A DNA stretch of 64,000 nucleotides, taken from Prauserella shujinwangii. GTDB lineage: Bacteria; Actinomycetota; Actinomycetes; Mycobacteriales; Pseudonocardiaceae. The stretch spans positions 124,001 through 188,000 of the forward strand of contig NZ_PVNH01000009.1 of NCBI RefSeq assembly GCF_003001955.1. Direction: 5' to 3'. Both the position numbers and the translations under genes were made by a program. The notes under the pieces were generated by a model. It did no database searches and had not been told where the DNA came from. It was given only the letters and a program-made list of their open reading frames with translations. Below, piece after piece: positions 25,023 through 34,151 of the stretch (positions are counted from its first letter, which is position 1; every line of letters begins with the position of its first letter).

Positions 25023-25652
25023 GTGCTCGATCTCAAGATCTGCCCCGGGTGCGGTGAGTTCGCCGAGGTTCCCCGGGCCGAGCAGGGGCGGCTGGTCTGC
25101 GCTCGCTGCGGCCACCGCCGCGAGTTCCGCCGGCTGCCCCTGTTCGCGCTCACTGGGCCCAGCGCGGCCGGGAAGTCGACGGTCGGTCCCGCGCTGGCGC
25201 GGCTGCTCGGCGACCGGGTGGTGCCGCTCGAACAGGACGTGCTGTGGACCGGTGGGCTGCGCGACGACGTGGACGGCCATCCGGCCTTCCGCTCGACGTG
25301 GCTGCGGATGGCCGCGATGATCCAGCAGAGCGGACGGCCGGTCGTGCTCTGCGGGACGGTGGTGCCGCCGGAGTTCGAACCCCTGCCCGAGCGCGTCTTC
25401 TTCAGCGAGATCCACTACCTGGCGCTGGTCGCCGAGCCCGGTGTGCTGGCGCGGCGGCTCCGGGCACGGCCCGCGTGGCGTGGCTGGGACGAACCGCGGA
25501 TCGCCGAGATGCTCGAGTTCAACGACTGGCTGCGGGCCGAGGCGGGCCGGCTGGAGCCGCCCGTGCGGCTGGTCGACACCACCACCGCACCGCTCGACGA
25601 GACCGTGGCCACCGTGTGCGCCTGGGTGACCGACCGCCTGCCTCGTGAGTGA
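25023..25652 (+). CDS. zinc-ribbon P-loop kinase/ATPase-like protein
   Basis: A 209-residue protein with an N-terminal zinc ribbon (CPGCGEF...CARCGHRREF, residues 8-34) fused to a P-loop NTPase: Walker A GPSAAGKST at about 45-53, VVPLEQDVLW, VVLCGTVVPPEFE, and a lid-like RRLRARPAWRG. This resembles nucleoside/shikimate-type small kinases or broad-specificity AAA_18 NTPases, but no substrate can be named. GTG 25023 follows the zinc-ribbon gene by 3 nt, so they are co-transcribed. The stop codon lies in element A4. Confidence 0.78.
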   Translation: MLDLKICPGCGEFAEVPRAEQGRLVCARCGHRREFRRLPLFALTGPSAAGKSTVGPALARLLGDRVVPLEQDVLWTGGLRDDVDGHPAFRSTWLRMAAMIQQSGRPVVLCGTVVPPEFEPLPERVFFSEIHYLALVAEPGVLARRLRARPAWRGWDEPRIAEMLEFNDWLRAEAGRLEPPVRLVDTTTAPLDETVATVCAWVTDRLPRE

Positions 25653-25687
25653 AGAGCGTGGTTAGAACCACGCTCCGCACTCACGAG
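25642..25687. repeat. 46-bp palindromic element, copy A4
   Basis: CTCGTGAGTGAAGAGCGTGG, loop TTAGAA, CCACGCTCCGCACTCACGAG. Both convergent genes stop inside it: TGA 25650-25652 (+) and TGA 25683-25681 (-). A stem change GAGCG/CGCTC relative to A2 (GAACG/CGTTC) is compensatory. Confidence 0.85.
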
Positions 25688-26838
25688 GCAGGCGTGGTCA
25701 GAGGCCAGCGGTGCGTGCTCTCCGGCTCCCTGAGCCAGAACTCCTGGCGTTCGCCGGTGACCGTGACGCCGAAGTCGGTGCGTTCCGGCTCGCCGAGGGT
25801 GCGCCACTGGTCGTAGGCCGCCTCGACGAGGTCCCACAGCCGCCGCGGACCGCCCTGCTCGACCTCGAACCTTCCGTTCCGCCCGCGCTGGCGCGCCCAC
25901 GACCCGTCCGCGTGCACGAGGCAACTGCGGTCCGGGTCGTCGGGGTCCGGCACGGTCGTCACGTCCGCGAGCGTCAGCCCGGCGAAGAACTCGAACCGGC
26001 TGGCCGGGCTCAGCACCGTGGTGAGGGGCAGCGCGGTCCGGGTGCTGGCCACGGTGCCGCGGCCGACCGCTTCCACCGGATCGGCGATCCGGTGCGCCCG
26101 CAGCGGCATGAACCGGCCGTCCCAGCCGAGCACCCTGCCCGTTCCGGTGGCGCCCGTCCCGACGACGATCCGGAGCAACCCGGCGCCGATCGGCCGGTTG
26201 AGGGTGGTGACGATCAGCCCGCCCTGCCGGGTCTGTTCCAGCCACGCCGGCGGGATCCGGGACACCGCGCACGTGCACAGCACGCGGTCGTACGGCGCAC
26301 CCCGGGGCAGCCCGTGTTCGCCGTCGGCCGCCTCGCCTCGTGGCTGGTATCCGAGCCGGCGCAGGGTCGCCCCGGCGAGCGCGGCGAGCCCCGGGTCGAT
26401 GTCCACTGTGTACACGTGGGCGGAGCCGAGCCGTTCGCACAGCAGTGCCGTGTTGTACCCGGTTCCCGTGCCGATCTCGAGCACGCGGGAGCCGCTGGCC
26501 ACGAGCAGCTGCTCCAGCATCACCGCCATGATCCCCGGCATGCTCGACGAGCACGTGGGCGTGCCGGGCACCGGGCCGTCCCGCCGCGCGAGCTCCCACC
26601 GGGACAGGTCGTCGTCGAGCTGGGTCACCAGCACCGCGTCGGAGTAGACGGTGCCGAGTGCGCCGTCGTCCTCGACGCTCACCGCGGCCCACCGCGAACC
26701 GGAGGGGACGAAGAAGCGGGGCACGAACGCGTGGCGCGGCACCTGCCGGAACGCGGCCAGCCACCGCGTGTCCGTGAGGACGCCGTCGCGGTGCAGTCCC
26801 TCCGCGAGGCGCCGCCGGGCTCGTGCGGCGTAACTCAC
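25681..26838 (-). CDS. protein-L-isoaspartate O-methyltransferase-like SAM enzyme
   Basis: A 385-residue protein with a PCMT-type methyltransferase domain in the N-terminal half: VPRHAFVPRFF, VYSDAVLVTQLDD, SSSMPGIMAVMLEQLLV, then the SAM motif VLEIGTGTGYNTALL and VYTVDIDPGLA. The PCMT repair enzyme is about 210 aa; here a 170-residue C-terminal extension (to REPESTHRWPLTTPAS) is added, as in actinobacterial proteins that modify ribosomally made peptides or act as stand-alone methyltransferases. No precursor peptide is seen nearby. GTG 26838 start. Its TGA is in element A4. Confidence 0.85.
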   Translation of the reverse strand: MSYAARARRRLAEGLHRDGVLTDTRWLAAFRQVPRHAFVPRFFVPSGSRWAAVSVEDDGALGTVYSDAVLVTQLDDDLSRWELARRDGPVPGTPTCSSSMPGIMAVMLEQLLVASGSRVLEIGTGTGYNTALLCERLGSAHVYTVDIDPGLAALAGATLRRLGYQPRGEAADGEHGLPRGAPYDRVLCTCAVSRIPPAWLEQTRQGGLIVTTLNRPIGAGLLRIVVGTGATGTGRVLGWDGRFMPLRAHRIADPVEAVGRGTVASTRTALPLTTVLSPASRFEFFAGLTLADVTTVPDPDDPDRSCLVHADGSWARQRGRNGRFEVEQGGPRRLWDLVEAAYDQWRTLGEPERTDFGVTVTGERQEFWLREPESTHRWPLTTPAS

Positions 26839-26878
26839 CTGTCCACGATATCGCCGTGGCGTGAACCACACTCGATGG

Positions 26879-26911
26879 TTGCAAGCAGAGTGCTTGCAAT
26901 AGTTAGCACTC
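26879..26911. promoter_or_regulatory. two overlapping inverted repeats upstream of the XRE gene
   Basis: TTGCAAGC-AGAGT-GCTTGCAA (26879-26899) overlaps GAGTGCT-N10-AGCACTC (26888-26911). The stretch is AT-richer than surroundings and lies between divergent genes, 36-68 bp before the XRE start. Candidate operator or promoter for the XRE-hbhA unit. Confidence 0.65.
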
Positions 26912-26946
26912 GGGCGTACCGTCGGTGGTGTCGTGAGGAGGTGGCA

Positions 26947-27402
26947 GTGGTGACGGAGACACCGGCTCCGGAGAGCAACGGTGCGGCCAGGACCGTCGAT
27001 GCCAAGCCGATGGACAAGGTCGCCGACATCGGCCGGGACATCGGCGAGTACATCCGGCAGCAGCGCAACAACGCGAAGATCTCCTTGCGGCAGCTGTCGA
27101 AACTGGCCGGGGTCTCCAACCCGTACCTGAGCCAGATCGAGCGCGGGGTTCGCAAGCCCAGCGCGGAGATCCTGCAGCAGATCGCCAAGGGGTTGCGAAT
27201 CTCGGCGGAGGCCCTCTACGTGCAGGCGGGAATCCTCGACCTGCCGGTGGGTGGGCCGGTGCCCGACGCGATTCGTGCCGACACCGAGCTGTCCGAGCGG
27301 CAGAAGCAGGTCCTGCTCGATGTGTACGAGTCCTTCCGTCGGGAGAACCGGGCGGTCAACCCCACCGAACCCACCACAGCCGAGTCCGAACCCGAGGAGT
27401 GA
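26947..27402 (+). CDS. XRE-family HTH regulator (Rv0474-like)
   Basis: A 151-residue regulator: about 35 flexible residues, then an XRE HTH, IGEYIRQQRNNAKISLRQLSKLAGVSNPYLSQIERGVRKPSAEIL...QQIAKGLRISAEAL, then a helical tail ending in acidic residues. Both the sequence and the gene order (next an HbhA-like gene, then DUF2516) match mycobacterial Rv0474-Rv0475-Rv0476. GTG 26947 is 5 nt after GGAGG; GTG 26950 is an alternative. It probably binds the overlapping palindromes upstream. Confidence 0.9.
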   Translation: MVTETPAPESNGAARTVDAKPMDKVADIGRDIGEYIRQQRNNAKISLRQLSKLAGVSNPYLSQIERGVRKPSAEILQQIAKGLRISAEALYVQAGILDLPVGGPVPDAIRADTELSERQKQVLLDVYESFRRENRAVNPTEPTTAESEPEE

Positions 27403-27407
27403 TCCAC

Positions 27408-28106
27408 ATGGCCACCAACAAGTCCGAGGACACCCGCAAGACCAGCTTCGACCCGATCCGCACGCCGCTGCTCGCCGCGCTCGGCGCGGGCAACCTGGCC
27501 GGTCAGGCCGTCGCCGACGCCATGAACAAGGCGAAGGAGCGCGTCACCGAGAGCAGCGAGGTCGCGCGGAAGAACATCGAGGAGCTGCCGACCGATGTCG
27601 AGCAGCTCCGGGAGCGGTTCGACCCGGCCGAGCTCCGCAAGCTGCTCGACGAGTACACCGAGGCCGCGCTGAAGCTGTACCAGAAGCTCGCCGAGTCCGG
27701 TGAGGAGGCGTGGGAGCGGCTGCTCACCCAGCCGCAGGTCAAGCGCAGCATCGAGCAGCTGGAGGAGGCCCTGCAGACCGCGCAGGAGCGCGTCGGCGAC
27801 TTCTCCGGTGACGCCCGCGAACGCGTCGACGAGGTGCTCGCGCTCGTGTCCAAGCGGACCCGTTCGCTCGGCGAGAAGGCGGCGACGTCGATCGGCGAGA
27901 CCAGCAGCGACGTCGCCGAGGCCATCGACGAGGCCGGTTCCGAGGCCGCGCACGAGACGCGCAGCGTCAGCCGCAAGGCCGCCAACCGGACCTCCCCGCG
28001 CACCACGAGCGCCGCTCGCCGCGGCGGCTCGAGCACGTCCAGCACGTCGAGCACCTCGAGCAACACCCGGAAGAGCACCGGCGGTGGCTCGAAGTCCACG
28101 AAGTAG
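27408..28106 (+). CDS. HbhA-like heparin-binding hemagglutinin family protein
   Basis: A 232-residue protein with the HbhA N-terminal signature (IRTPLLAALGAGNLAGQAV), a long charged coiled coil (VTESSEVARKNIEELPTDV...EQLRERFDPAELRKLLDEYTEAALKLYQKL), and a basic low-complexity C-terminus of Ser/Thr/Arg/Lys (SSTSSTSSTSSNTRKSTGGG). In mycobacteria HbhA is a surface adhesin whose Lys/Ala tail binds heparan sulfate; here the tail is Ser/Thr-rich rather than AKK repeats, so heparin binding is doubtful and a membrane- or polymer-organising role is as likely. ATG 27408 follows GAGGAG, 5 nt after the XRE stop. Confidence 0.85.
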   Translation: MATNKSEDTRKTSFDPIRTPLLAALGAGNLAGQAVADAMNKAKERVTESSEVARKNIEELPTDVEQLRERFDPAELRKLLDEYTEAALKLYQKLAESGEEAWERLLTQPQVKRSIEQLEEALQTAQERVGDFSGDARERVDEVLALVSKRTRSLGEKAATSIGETSSDVAEAIDEAGSEAAHETRSVSRKAANRTSPRTTSAARRGGSSTSSTSSTSSNTRKSTGGGSKSTK

Positions 28107-28120
28107 GACTCCGGCGGAAC

Positions 28121-28175
28121 TGTCATGAGCGGCCCGTTACGGACGAGAGCTGTCCGTAACGGGCCACTCATGACA
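28121..28175. repeat. 55-bp palindromic element, copy B1
   Basis: Arms start TGTCATGAGCGGCCCGTTAC and end GTAACGGGCCACTCATGACA, with a central GGAC/GTCC extension. It lies 14 nt after the hbhA-like stop. The only similar sequence in the window is at 57656, same length, with paired substitutions in the stem. Confidence 0.82.
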
Positions 28176-28220
28176 TCCGGGCCCGCTGGCACGCGGCACG
28201 GCCTGACGTACCCTGGGGTG

Positions 28221-28514
28221 GTGCCGCTCATCGCGCAATGGATCGTCTGGGTCATCGACTGGGCAGGGACCCTCGTCGGCGTGTTCGCCTTCGTGCACGC
28301 GCTCACGCAGCGTGCGGACGCGTACGCGGCCGCGGACAGAAAGACCAAGCCGGTATGGCTGGCCATCACCGGTGGCTCCACTGTGGCGCTCGCGCTGTTC
28401 GGTTACTACGGCGCGGGGATGATCTTCTGGCTCGCGGGCCTGGTCGCGGTGCTCGTCTACATCGTCGACGTCCGGCCGAAGCTGATCGAGGTCCAGCGGG
28501 GCGGGCAGTACTGA
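28221..28514 (+). CDS. DUF2516 family membrane protein
   Basis: A 97-residue protein with three hydrophobic segments: IAQWIVWVIDWAGTLVGVFAFV, VWLAITGGSTVALALFGYY and IFWLAGLVAVLVYIVDVRP, the last followed by the KLIEVQRG tail typical of DUF2516 (mycobacterial Rv0476). Position downstream of the hbhA-like gene is conserved. GTG 28221 lies 6 nt after TACCCT, so the transcript is probably leaderless and independent of hbhA, from which it is separated by hairpin B1. Confidence 0.88.
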   Translation: MPLIAQWIVWVIDWAGTLVGVFAFVHALTQRADAYAAADRKTKPVWLAITGGSTVALALFGYYGAGMIFWLAGLVAVLVYIVDVRPKLIEVQRGGQY

Positions 28515-28535
28515 CCGACCACTATCGTTGGCGGC

Positions 28536-29081
28536 GTGACCACCTGGAGCATCGCCGGAACCCTTGACGTCCTCCCGGCCGCGCAGCACCCCGGCCTGAT
28601 GGCCGAGCCGGTGGCGAAGGCCCTCGCCGGGATCACCGAGCCGGTGGGCGTGGCGGAGATCGACCCCGAGCTCGCCGACACCGCCGAGTTCTGCGCCGCC
28701 TACTCCTCGCCGCTGTCCGCCTCCGCCAACTGCGTCGTCGTGGCGGGCAAGCGATCCGGCGAGGTCCGCTACGCCGCGGCCATGATCCTCGCCACCACCC
28801 GCGCCGACGTCAACGGTGTCATCCGGCGGCGGCTCGACGTCCGGAAGGCCTCGTTCGCCCCCATGGCGGAGGCCGTCGCGCTGACCGGCATGGAGTACGG
28901 CGGCATCACGCCGATCGGCCTGCCCGAGGAATGGCCGATCCTCGTCGACCGCGCCGTCGCCGACTCGCCGGAGCTCGTCGTGGGCAGCGGCATCCGCGGG
29001 AGCAAGCTGCTGGTCACGGGCGCCCTGCTCACCTCGCTGCCCGGTGCCGAGGTGATCGAAGGGCTCGCCAATCCGGTCTGA
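28536..29081 (+). CDS. YbaK/EbsC (ProX-type) aminoacyl-tRNA deacylase family protein
   Basis: A 181-residue single-domain protein of the trans-editing family. Conserved pieces: FCAAYSSPLSASANCVVVAGK, YAAAMILATTRADVNGVIRRRL, RKASFAPMAEAVALTGMEYGGITPIGLP (the family's K-x-S/A-x-A ... G-x-x-x-G-G-x-x-P-x-G motif) and VGSGIRGSKLLVTG. In characterised members the Lys corresponding to RKASF helps deacylate mischarged tRNA. Stand-alone editing of Cys- or Ala-tRNA(Pro) is the likely activity. GTG 28536, 21 nt after DUF2516. Confidence 0.85.
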   Translation: MTTWSIAGTLDVLPAAQHPGLMAEPVAKALAGITEPVGVAEIDPELADTAEFCAAYSSPLSASANCVVVAGKRSGEVRYAAAMILATTRADVNGVIRRRLDVRKASFAPMAEAVALTGMEYGGITPIGLPEEWPILVDRAVADSPELVVGSGIRGSKLLVTGALLTSLPGAEVIEGLANPV

Positions 29082-29128
29082 GCCCTGGTCCGGACGAAGC
29101 CGACGAAGCCGACGAAGAGGAGCCACGC

Positions 29129-29568
29129 ATGGGACAGGTCACGGCCACCGCCGAGCGCACGATCGACGCACCGGCCGAACAGGTGCGCGCACTCGTCGCC
29201 GACTACGCCGAGACCCGGCCGAAGATCCTCACCGAGCACTACCGCGACTACGAGGTCACCGAGGGCGGCCAGGGTGCGGGCACCGTCGTGCGCTGGAAGC
29301 TGCAGGCGACGTCGAAGCGGGTCCGGGATGTGGTGGCGACCGTCAGCGAGCCCGAGCCGGGCACGCTCGTCGAGACGGACGCGAACTCGAGCATGGTCAC
29401 CACGTGGACGGTCCGGGAGGCCGGTGCCCGCAGCCTGGTACGGATCCAGACGAGCTGGCAGGGCGCGAGCGGCATCGGCGGCTTCTTCGAGAAGACGTTC
29501 GCGCCCGCGGGGCTGAAGCGGATCCACGACGGCGTGCTCGCCAACCTCGACGCGCGGGCGCGGTCCTG

Positions 29569-29569
<1 letters not shown>
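29129..29569 (+). CDS. SRPBCC (polyketide cyclase/START-like) family protein
   Basis: A 146-residue helix-grip protein: TATAERTIDAPAEQVRALVADY at the start and GIGGFFEKTFAPAGLKRIHDGVLANL as the C-terminal helix that closes the cavity. Such folds bind hydrophobic ligands; no catalytic residues can be assigned. ATG 29129 follows GAGGAG. A three-fold 9-bp repeat (GACGAAGCC) precedes the ribosome site. The MDR oxidoreductase starts in a one-nucleotide overlap, so the pair is coupled. Confidence 0.85.
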
Positions 29570-30576
<1,007 letters not shown>

Positions 30577-30591
30577 AACGACGTTCCCCGC

Positions 30592-31539
30592 TCACGAGGG
30601 CTGGGACGTGAGGTAGCCGCCCATCGTGCGGAAGTAGTCGGTGGCGGCGTACTCGGTGTCGTCCTCGGTGCGTACCCGCTCGACCAGCAGCCCGTGGTTC
30701 TGCCCGTACCTGGCGTCCGCGCCGGCGACGATCACCACGCCGTCGCCCTCGCGGATGAAGATCCGCCCCGGCGTGCCGCCGTAGCGGCCCTCGGAGACCG
30801 AGGCGCGCACGATCCGCAGTTTCCGTCCCTTGTGGAAGGTGAAGGCGTTCGGGTACGGGTCGGACTGCGCCCGCACCAGCCGCTCGATGTCCTCGGCGGG
30901 CCACGTCCAGTCGATGCGGCTGTCCTCGATGGACCGCTTGTGGAAGAAGCTGGCCTTGGTGCGGTCCTGCGGCGTCCAGTCGGTGCGCCCGGACGCGATG
31001 AGCGGCAGCGCCTCGCTCACCACCGGCTCGATGAGGTCGACGGTCTTGTGGAACAGGTCCGTGGCCGTGTCCTTCGGGCCGACCTCGACCGCCTTCCGCA
31101 GCACGATCGGCCCGGCGTCGAGCTCGCCGTCCATCATGTGCGCGGTGACGCCGACCTCCTTCTCCCCGTTGATGAGGGCCCAGATCAGCGGGGAGAAGCC
31201 CGCGTAGGCGGGCAGCAGCGAGTCGTGCACGTTCAGCGTCCCGAACCTGGGCAGCCGGAAGATCTCCGGTGGGATCCAGGTGCGCCAGTTGTTCGCCACG
31301 ATGAGGTCGGGCCGGACCTCCCGCAGCCGCGCGGCCAGCTCCTCGTCCGGCCGGTTGCGCAGCACCACCTCGACGCCGTGCTCCTCGGCCAGGTCCGCCA
31401 CCGAGTCCGCCCAGATCCGCTCGTAGGCGTGGTCCGACTTGGGGTGCGTCACCACCAGTGCCACGTCGTGCTCCGAGTCCAGCAGCGCCCGCAGGGTCCG
31501 GTGCCCCCACGTCTGGTAGCCGAACATGACGACCCGCAT
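30592..31539 (-). CDS. siderophore N5-hydroxyornithine formyltransferase (CchA-like)
   Basis: A 315-residue protein of the methionyl-tRNA formyltransferase family. N-terminal domain motifs: MRVVMFGYQTWGHRTLRALL, VRPDLIVANNWRTWIP with Asn, LNVHDSLLPAYAGFSPLIWAL with the catalytic His and SLLP loop, and MDGELDAGPI with the catalytic Asp. The C-terminal OB-like domain is present. It would transfer a formyl group from 10-formyl-THF to N5-hydroxyornithine, as in coelichelin and rhodochelin pathways. It is divergent from the ornithine monooxygenase across three iron boxes, which fits siderophore synthesis rather than initiator-tRNA formylation. Confidence 0.9.
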   Translation of the reverse strand: MRVVMFGYQTWGHRTLRALLDSEHDVALVVTHPKSDHAYERIWADSVADLAEEHGVEVVLRNRPDEELAARLREVRPDLIVANNWRTWIPPEIFRLPRFGTLNVHDSLLPAYAGFSPLIWALINGEKEVGVTAHMMDGELDAGPIVLRKAVEVGPKDTATDLFHKTVDLIEPVVSEALPLIASGRTDWTPQDRTKASFFHKRSIEDSRIDWTWPAEDIERLVRAQSDPYPNAFTFHKGRKLRIVRASVSEGRYGGTPGRIFIREGDGVVIVAGADARYGQNHGLLVERVRTEDDTEYAATDYFRTMGGYLTSQPS

Positions 31540-31578
31540 CGGGCTCCTCCAGATCCTTCGGTGGCAAACGGCGCCTAG

Positions 31579-31597
31579 TGAAGCAAGCCTTACCTAA
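31579..31597 (-). promoter_or_regulatory. iron box for the formyltransferase
   Basis: On the minus strand TTAGGTAAGGCTTGCTTCA matches 14 of 19 consensus positions with an intact TTAGG-AGGCT half. It is 40 bp upstream of the formyltransferase start. Confidence 0.65.
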
Positions 31598-31643
31598 ATT
31601 CGCAACCCCCGGCGGTACGGGATGAGGATCACCCACAAAAGTA

Positions 31644-31682
31644 CTAACTGAGCCTTACCTAAGTTAGGTTAGGGTTTCCTCT
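31644..31682. promoter_or_regulatory. tandem iron boxes for the monooxygenase-NRPS operon
   Basis: Two adjacent 19-bp boxes: 31644-31662 (minus strand TTAGGTAAGGCTCAGTTAG, 15 of 19 to the TTAGGTTAGGCTCACCTAA variant) and 31664-31682 (TTAGGTTAGGGTTTCCTCT, 14 of 19). Together they contain the palindrome CCTAAGTTAGG. They end 20 bp before the first start codon. Confidence 0.75.
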
Positions 31683-31701
31683 GTTCGGCTGGTTCACGGC
31701 G

Positions 31702-33057
31702 ATGGGACGGGGTATGCCAGAGGCGCTGCGCAAGGACGAGACACCGGTCTACGACCTGGTCGGAGTGGGGTTCGGGCCGTCCAACCTCGCGCTCGCGATC
31801 GCGGTGACGGAGCACAACGCCGGTACCGGGGACGCCGTCACGGCGCACTTCCTGGAGCGGCAGGAGCGGTTCGGCTGGCACCGCGGGATGCTGATCGACG
31901 ACGCCACCATGCAGGTCTCCTTCCTCAAGGACCTGGTCACCCTGCGCAACCCGGCCAGCGACTTCAGCTTCCTCTCCTACCTGCACGACCAGGGCAGGCT
32001 GGTGGACTTCGTCAACCACAAGAACCTCTTCCCGCTGCGCGTCGAGTTCCACGACTACTTCGAGTGGGCGGCCGCGCGGGTGGACGACATGGTGTCGTAC
32101 TCGCAGGAGGTCGTGGCCGTCCGGCCGGTCTCCGCGGCGGGGGAGGTGGCGTACTTCGACGTCGCCACGGCGGCGGGCGAGGTCTACCGCGCCCGCAACC
32201 TGGTGCTGGCCACCGGCCTGCGGCCGTACCTGCCGGACGGGGTCACCGCGTCGGACCGGATCTGGCACAACCGCGACCTGCTGCACCGCATCGACGACGT
32301 CGACGAGCGCACCGCCCGCCGGTTCGTCGTGGTCGGCGCGGGCCAGAGCGCGGCAGAGGTCACCGCGTTCCTGCACGACCGGTTCCCGCGCGCCGAGGTG
32401 TGCTCGGTCTTCTCCCGGTTCGGCTACAGCCCTTCCGACGACAGTGCGTTCGCCAACCGCATCTTCGACCCCGACTCGGTCGACCGGTTCTACGGCGCGC
32501 CGGAGGAGACCAAGCGCCGGATCATGGACTACCACGCGAACACGAACTACTCCGTGGTCGACCTCGAGCTCATCGACGAGCTCTACCGCAGGCTCTATCG
32601 CGAGAAGGTGCTGGGCGTCCAGCGGCTGCGCATCCTCAACGTCTGCCGTCCGGCCGCGGTCGAGGACACCGGCGACTCCGTGCGCGTGACCGTCGAGTCG
32701 CTCGCCACGGGGGAACGCACCGACCTCGACGCCGACGTCGTCGTCTACGCGACCGGGTACCGGCCCGACGACACGCCCGCGCTGCTCGGCGAGCTCTCCC
32801 GGTACTGCCTGCGCGACGAGCACGGGCGGTTGCGCGTCGAGCGCGACTACCGCCTGCGCACCGTGCCGGAAGTGGCGGGCGGCCTCTACCTGCAGGGCGG
32901 CGGCACCGAGCACACGCACGGCATCACGTCGTCGCTGCTGTCCAACAACGCCGTGCGGTCCGGCGAGATCCTGCGCTCGGTCGCCGACCGCCGCCTCCGG
33001 GGGGAGAGCGCCAGTCCTGCCGCGGCCTACGCGGTCAGTGGAATCAGTTCCCGGTAA
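31702..33057 (+). CDS. L-ornithine N5-monooxygenase (siderophore hydroxylase)
   Basis: A 451-residue flavin N-hydroxylase of the SidA/PvdA/CchB family. FAD loop GVGFGPSNLALAIAV (about 21-35), substrate-side MQVSFLKDLVTLRNP, NADPH loop VVVGAGQSAAEV (about 212), NxxFxP-like SRFGYSPSDDSAFANRIFDP, and ATGYRPDD near the C-terminus. It makes N5-hydroxy-L-ornithine, the precursor of modules 1, 3 and 4. ATG 31702 and ATG 31714 are both possible; GGGACGGGG lies between them. The operon continues through the binding protein into the NRPS. Confidence 0.95.
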   Translation: MGRGMPEALRKDETPVYDLVGVGFGPSNLALAIAVTEHNAGTGDAVTAHFLERQERFGWHRGMLIDDATMQVSFLKDLVTLRNPASDFSFLSYLHDQGRLVDFVNHKNLFPLRVEFHDYFEWAAARVDDMVSYSQEVVAVRPVSAAGEVAYFDVATAAGEVYRARNLVLATGLRPYLPDGVTASDRIWHNRDLLHRIDDVDERTARRFVVVGAGQSAAEVTAFLHDRFPRAEVCSVFSRFGYSPSDDSAFANRIFDPDSVDRFYGAPEETKRRIMDYHANTNYSVVDLELIDELYRRLYREKVLGVQRLRILNVCRPAAVEDTGDSVRVTVESLATGERTDLDADVVVYATGYRPDDTPALLGELSRYCLRDEHGRLRVERDYRLRTVPEVAGGLYLQGGGTEHTHGITSSLLSNNAVRSGEILRSVADRRLRGESASPAAAYAVSGISSR

Positions 33058-33096
33058 GGCAGTTCCCGGCAGAGAAGGAAGAAAGGTAGTTCCCCG

Positions 33097-34134
33097 ATGT
33101 TCCCCATCCTCCGAAAGCCGGTGCGGGCGTGGCTGCGCCTGCCCGCGGCGCTGCTGGGCCTCGTGCTGGCAGTGGTGCTCGCCGGCTGCGGCAGCTCCGA
33201 CGGTTCCGGTGACTCCTCCGGCGACCAGCCCTCCAACGCGGCGGCCGACGGCGCGTTCCCGGTGACCGTCGAGCACAAGTACGGCAGCACGGAGATCACC
33301 GAGGCCCCGGAGAAGGTGGTCACCCTCGGTCTGTCCGATCAGGACGCGGTACTCGCGCTCGGCATCAAGCCGGTCGGGGTCGTCGACTGGTTCAAGGAGC
33401 GCCCGTACGGCAAGTGGCCGTGGACCAAGGAGCGCTGGGGCGACACGCAGCCCGAGATCGTCGGCGAGCGCGACGAGTACAACATGGAGAAGGTCGCGAC
33501 GCTGCGGCCCGACCTCATCATCGCGCAGTACTCGGGCATGACCAAGGAGCAGTACGACACCCTCTCCGAGATCGCGCCGGTCGTCGCGCAGCCCAAGGAG
33601 TACCCCGACTACGCCGCGCCGTGGAAGGTCATGACGCAGCGGATCGGCAAGGCGCTCGGCCGGGAGGACGAGATCAACCAGCTCATCGAGCAGACCGACC
33701 AGCGCTTCGCCGAGGTCAGGCAGAACCACCCGGAGTGGGCCGAGCAGACCGTGGTGGTCGCCGACAGCTTCGAGCCCGGCGTCTACTCGGCGTTCACCAG
33801 CACCGACCCGAAGGCGGACTTCTTCAAGGAGATGGGCTTCCAGCTCAAGCCCGCGATCGACGAGGCCGCCGAGGAGGGCGCGAACGTCGCCCAGCTCAGC
33901 GCCGAGCAGCTCGGCATGCTGGAGGCCGACCGGCTCGTCTGGGTCACCTCCAGCGAGGAGGCCAACGAGCGGATCCGGTCGGAGCCGCTCTACCAGCGGC
34001 TGAAGGTCCACCAGGACGGCCGTGACCTGTTCGTGCCGTACGAGAACCCGGACATCGGTGCCGCGTTCTCCTTCAACACCGTGCTGTCCATCCCGTACGC
34101 CATCGACCAGATGGTGCCGCGGCTCGAGAAGTGA
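33097..34134 (+). CDS. ferric-siderophore substrate-binding lipoprotein
   Basis: A 345-residue FecB-type binding protein. Signal [16 protein letters not shown] with lipobox LAGC. The mature domain opens with [42 protein letters not shown], the classic Peripla_BP_2 start, and has the [28 protein letters not shown] block. Its C-terminal Glu-rich surface ([12 protein letters not shown]) probably contacts the permease. It lies inside the synthesis operon, between monooxygenase and NRPS, and is the natural partner of the importer at 53737-56671. The NRPS reading frame begins at its stop. Confidence 0.92.
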   Translation: MFPILRKPVRAWLRLPAALLGLVLAVVLAGCGSSDGSGDSSGDQPSNAAADGAFPVTVEHKYGSTEITEAPEKVVTLGLSDQDAVLALGIKPVGVVDWFKERPYGKWPWTKERWGDTQPEIVGERDEYNMEKVATLRPDLIIAQYSGMTKEQYDTLSEIAPVVAQPKEYPDYAAPWKVMTQRIGKALGREDEINQLIEQTDQRFAEVRQNHPEWAEQTVVVADSFEPGVYSAFTSTDPKADFFKEMGFQLKPAIDEAAEEGANVAQLSAEQLGMLEADRLVWVTSSEEANERIRSEPLYQRLKVHQDGRDLFVPYENPDIGAAFSFNTVLSIPYAIDQMVPRLEK

Positions 34135-34151
34135 CGGAAGGCTGCTTCCCG

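Noticed and set aside
25681-26838. RiPP cluster around the isoaspartyl methyltransferase-like gene
   Set aside because: No precursor peptide or ATP-grasp ligase is visible in either flank; neighbours are a zinc-ribbon kinase-like gene and an XRE regulator.
30592-31539. Housekeeping methionyl-tRNA formyltransferase (fmt)
   Set aside because: No def gene nearby, iron boxes in the promoter, and divergence from an ornithine N-monooxygenase all favour a siderophore formyltransferase.
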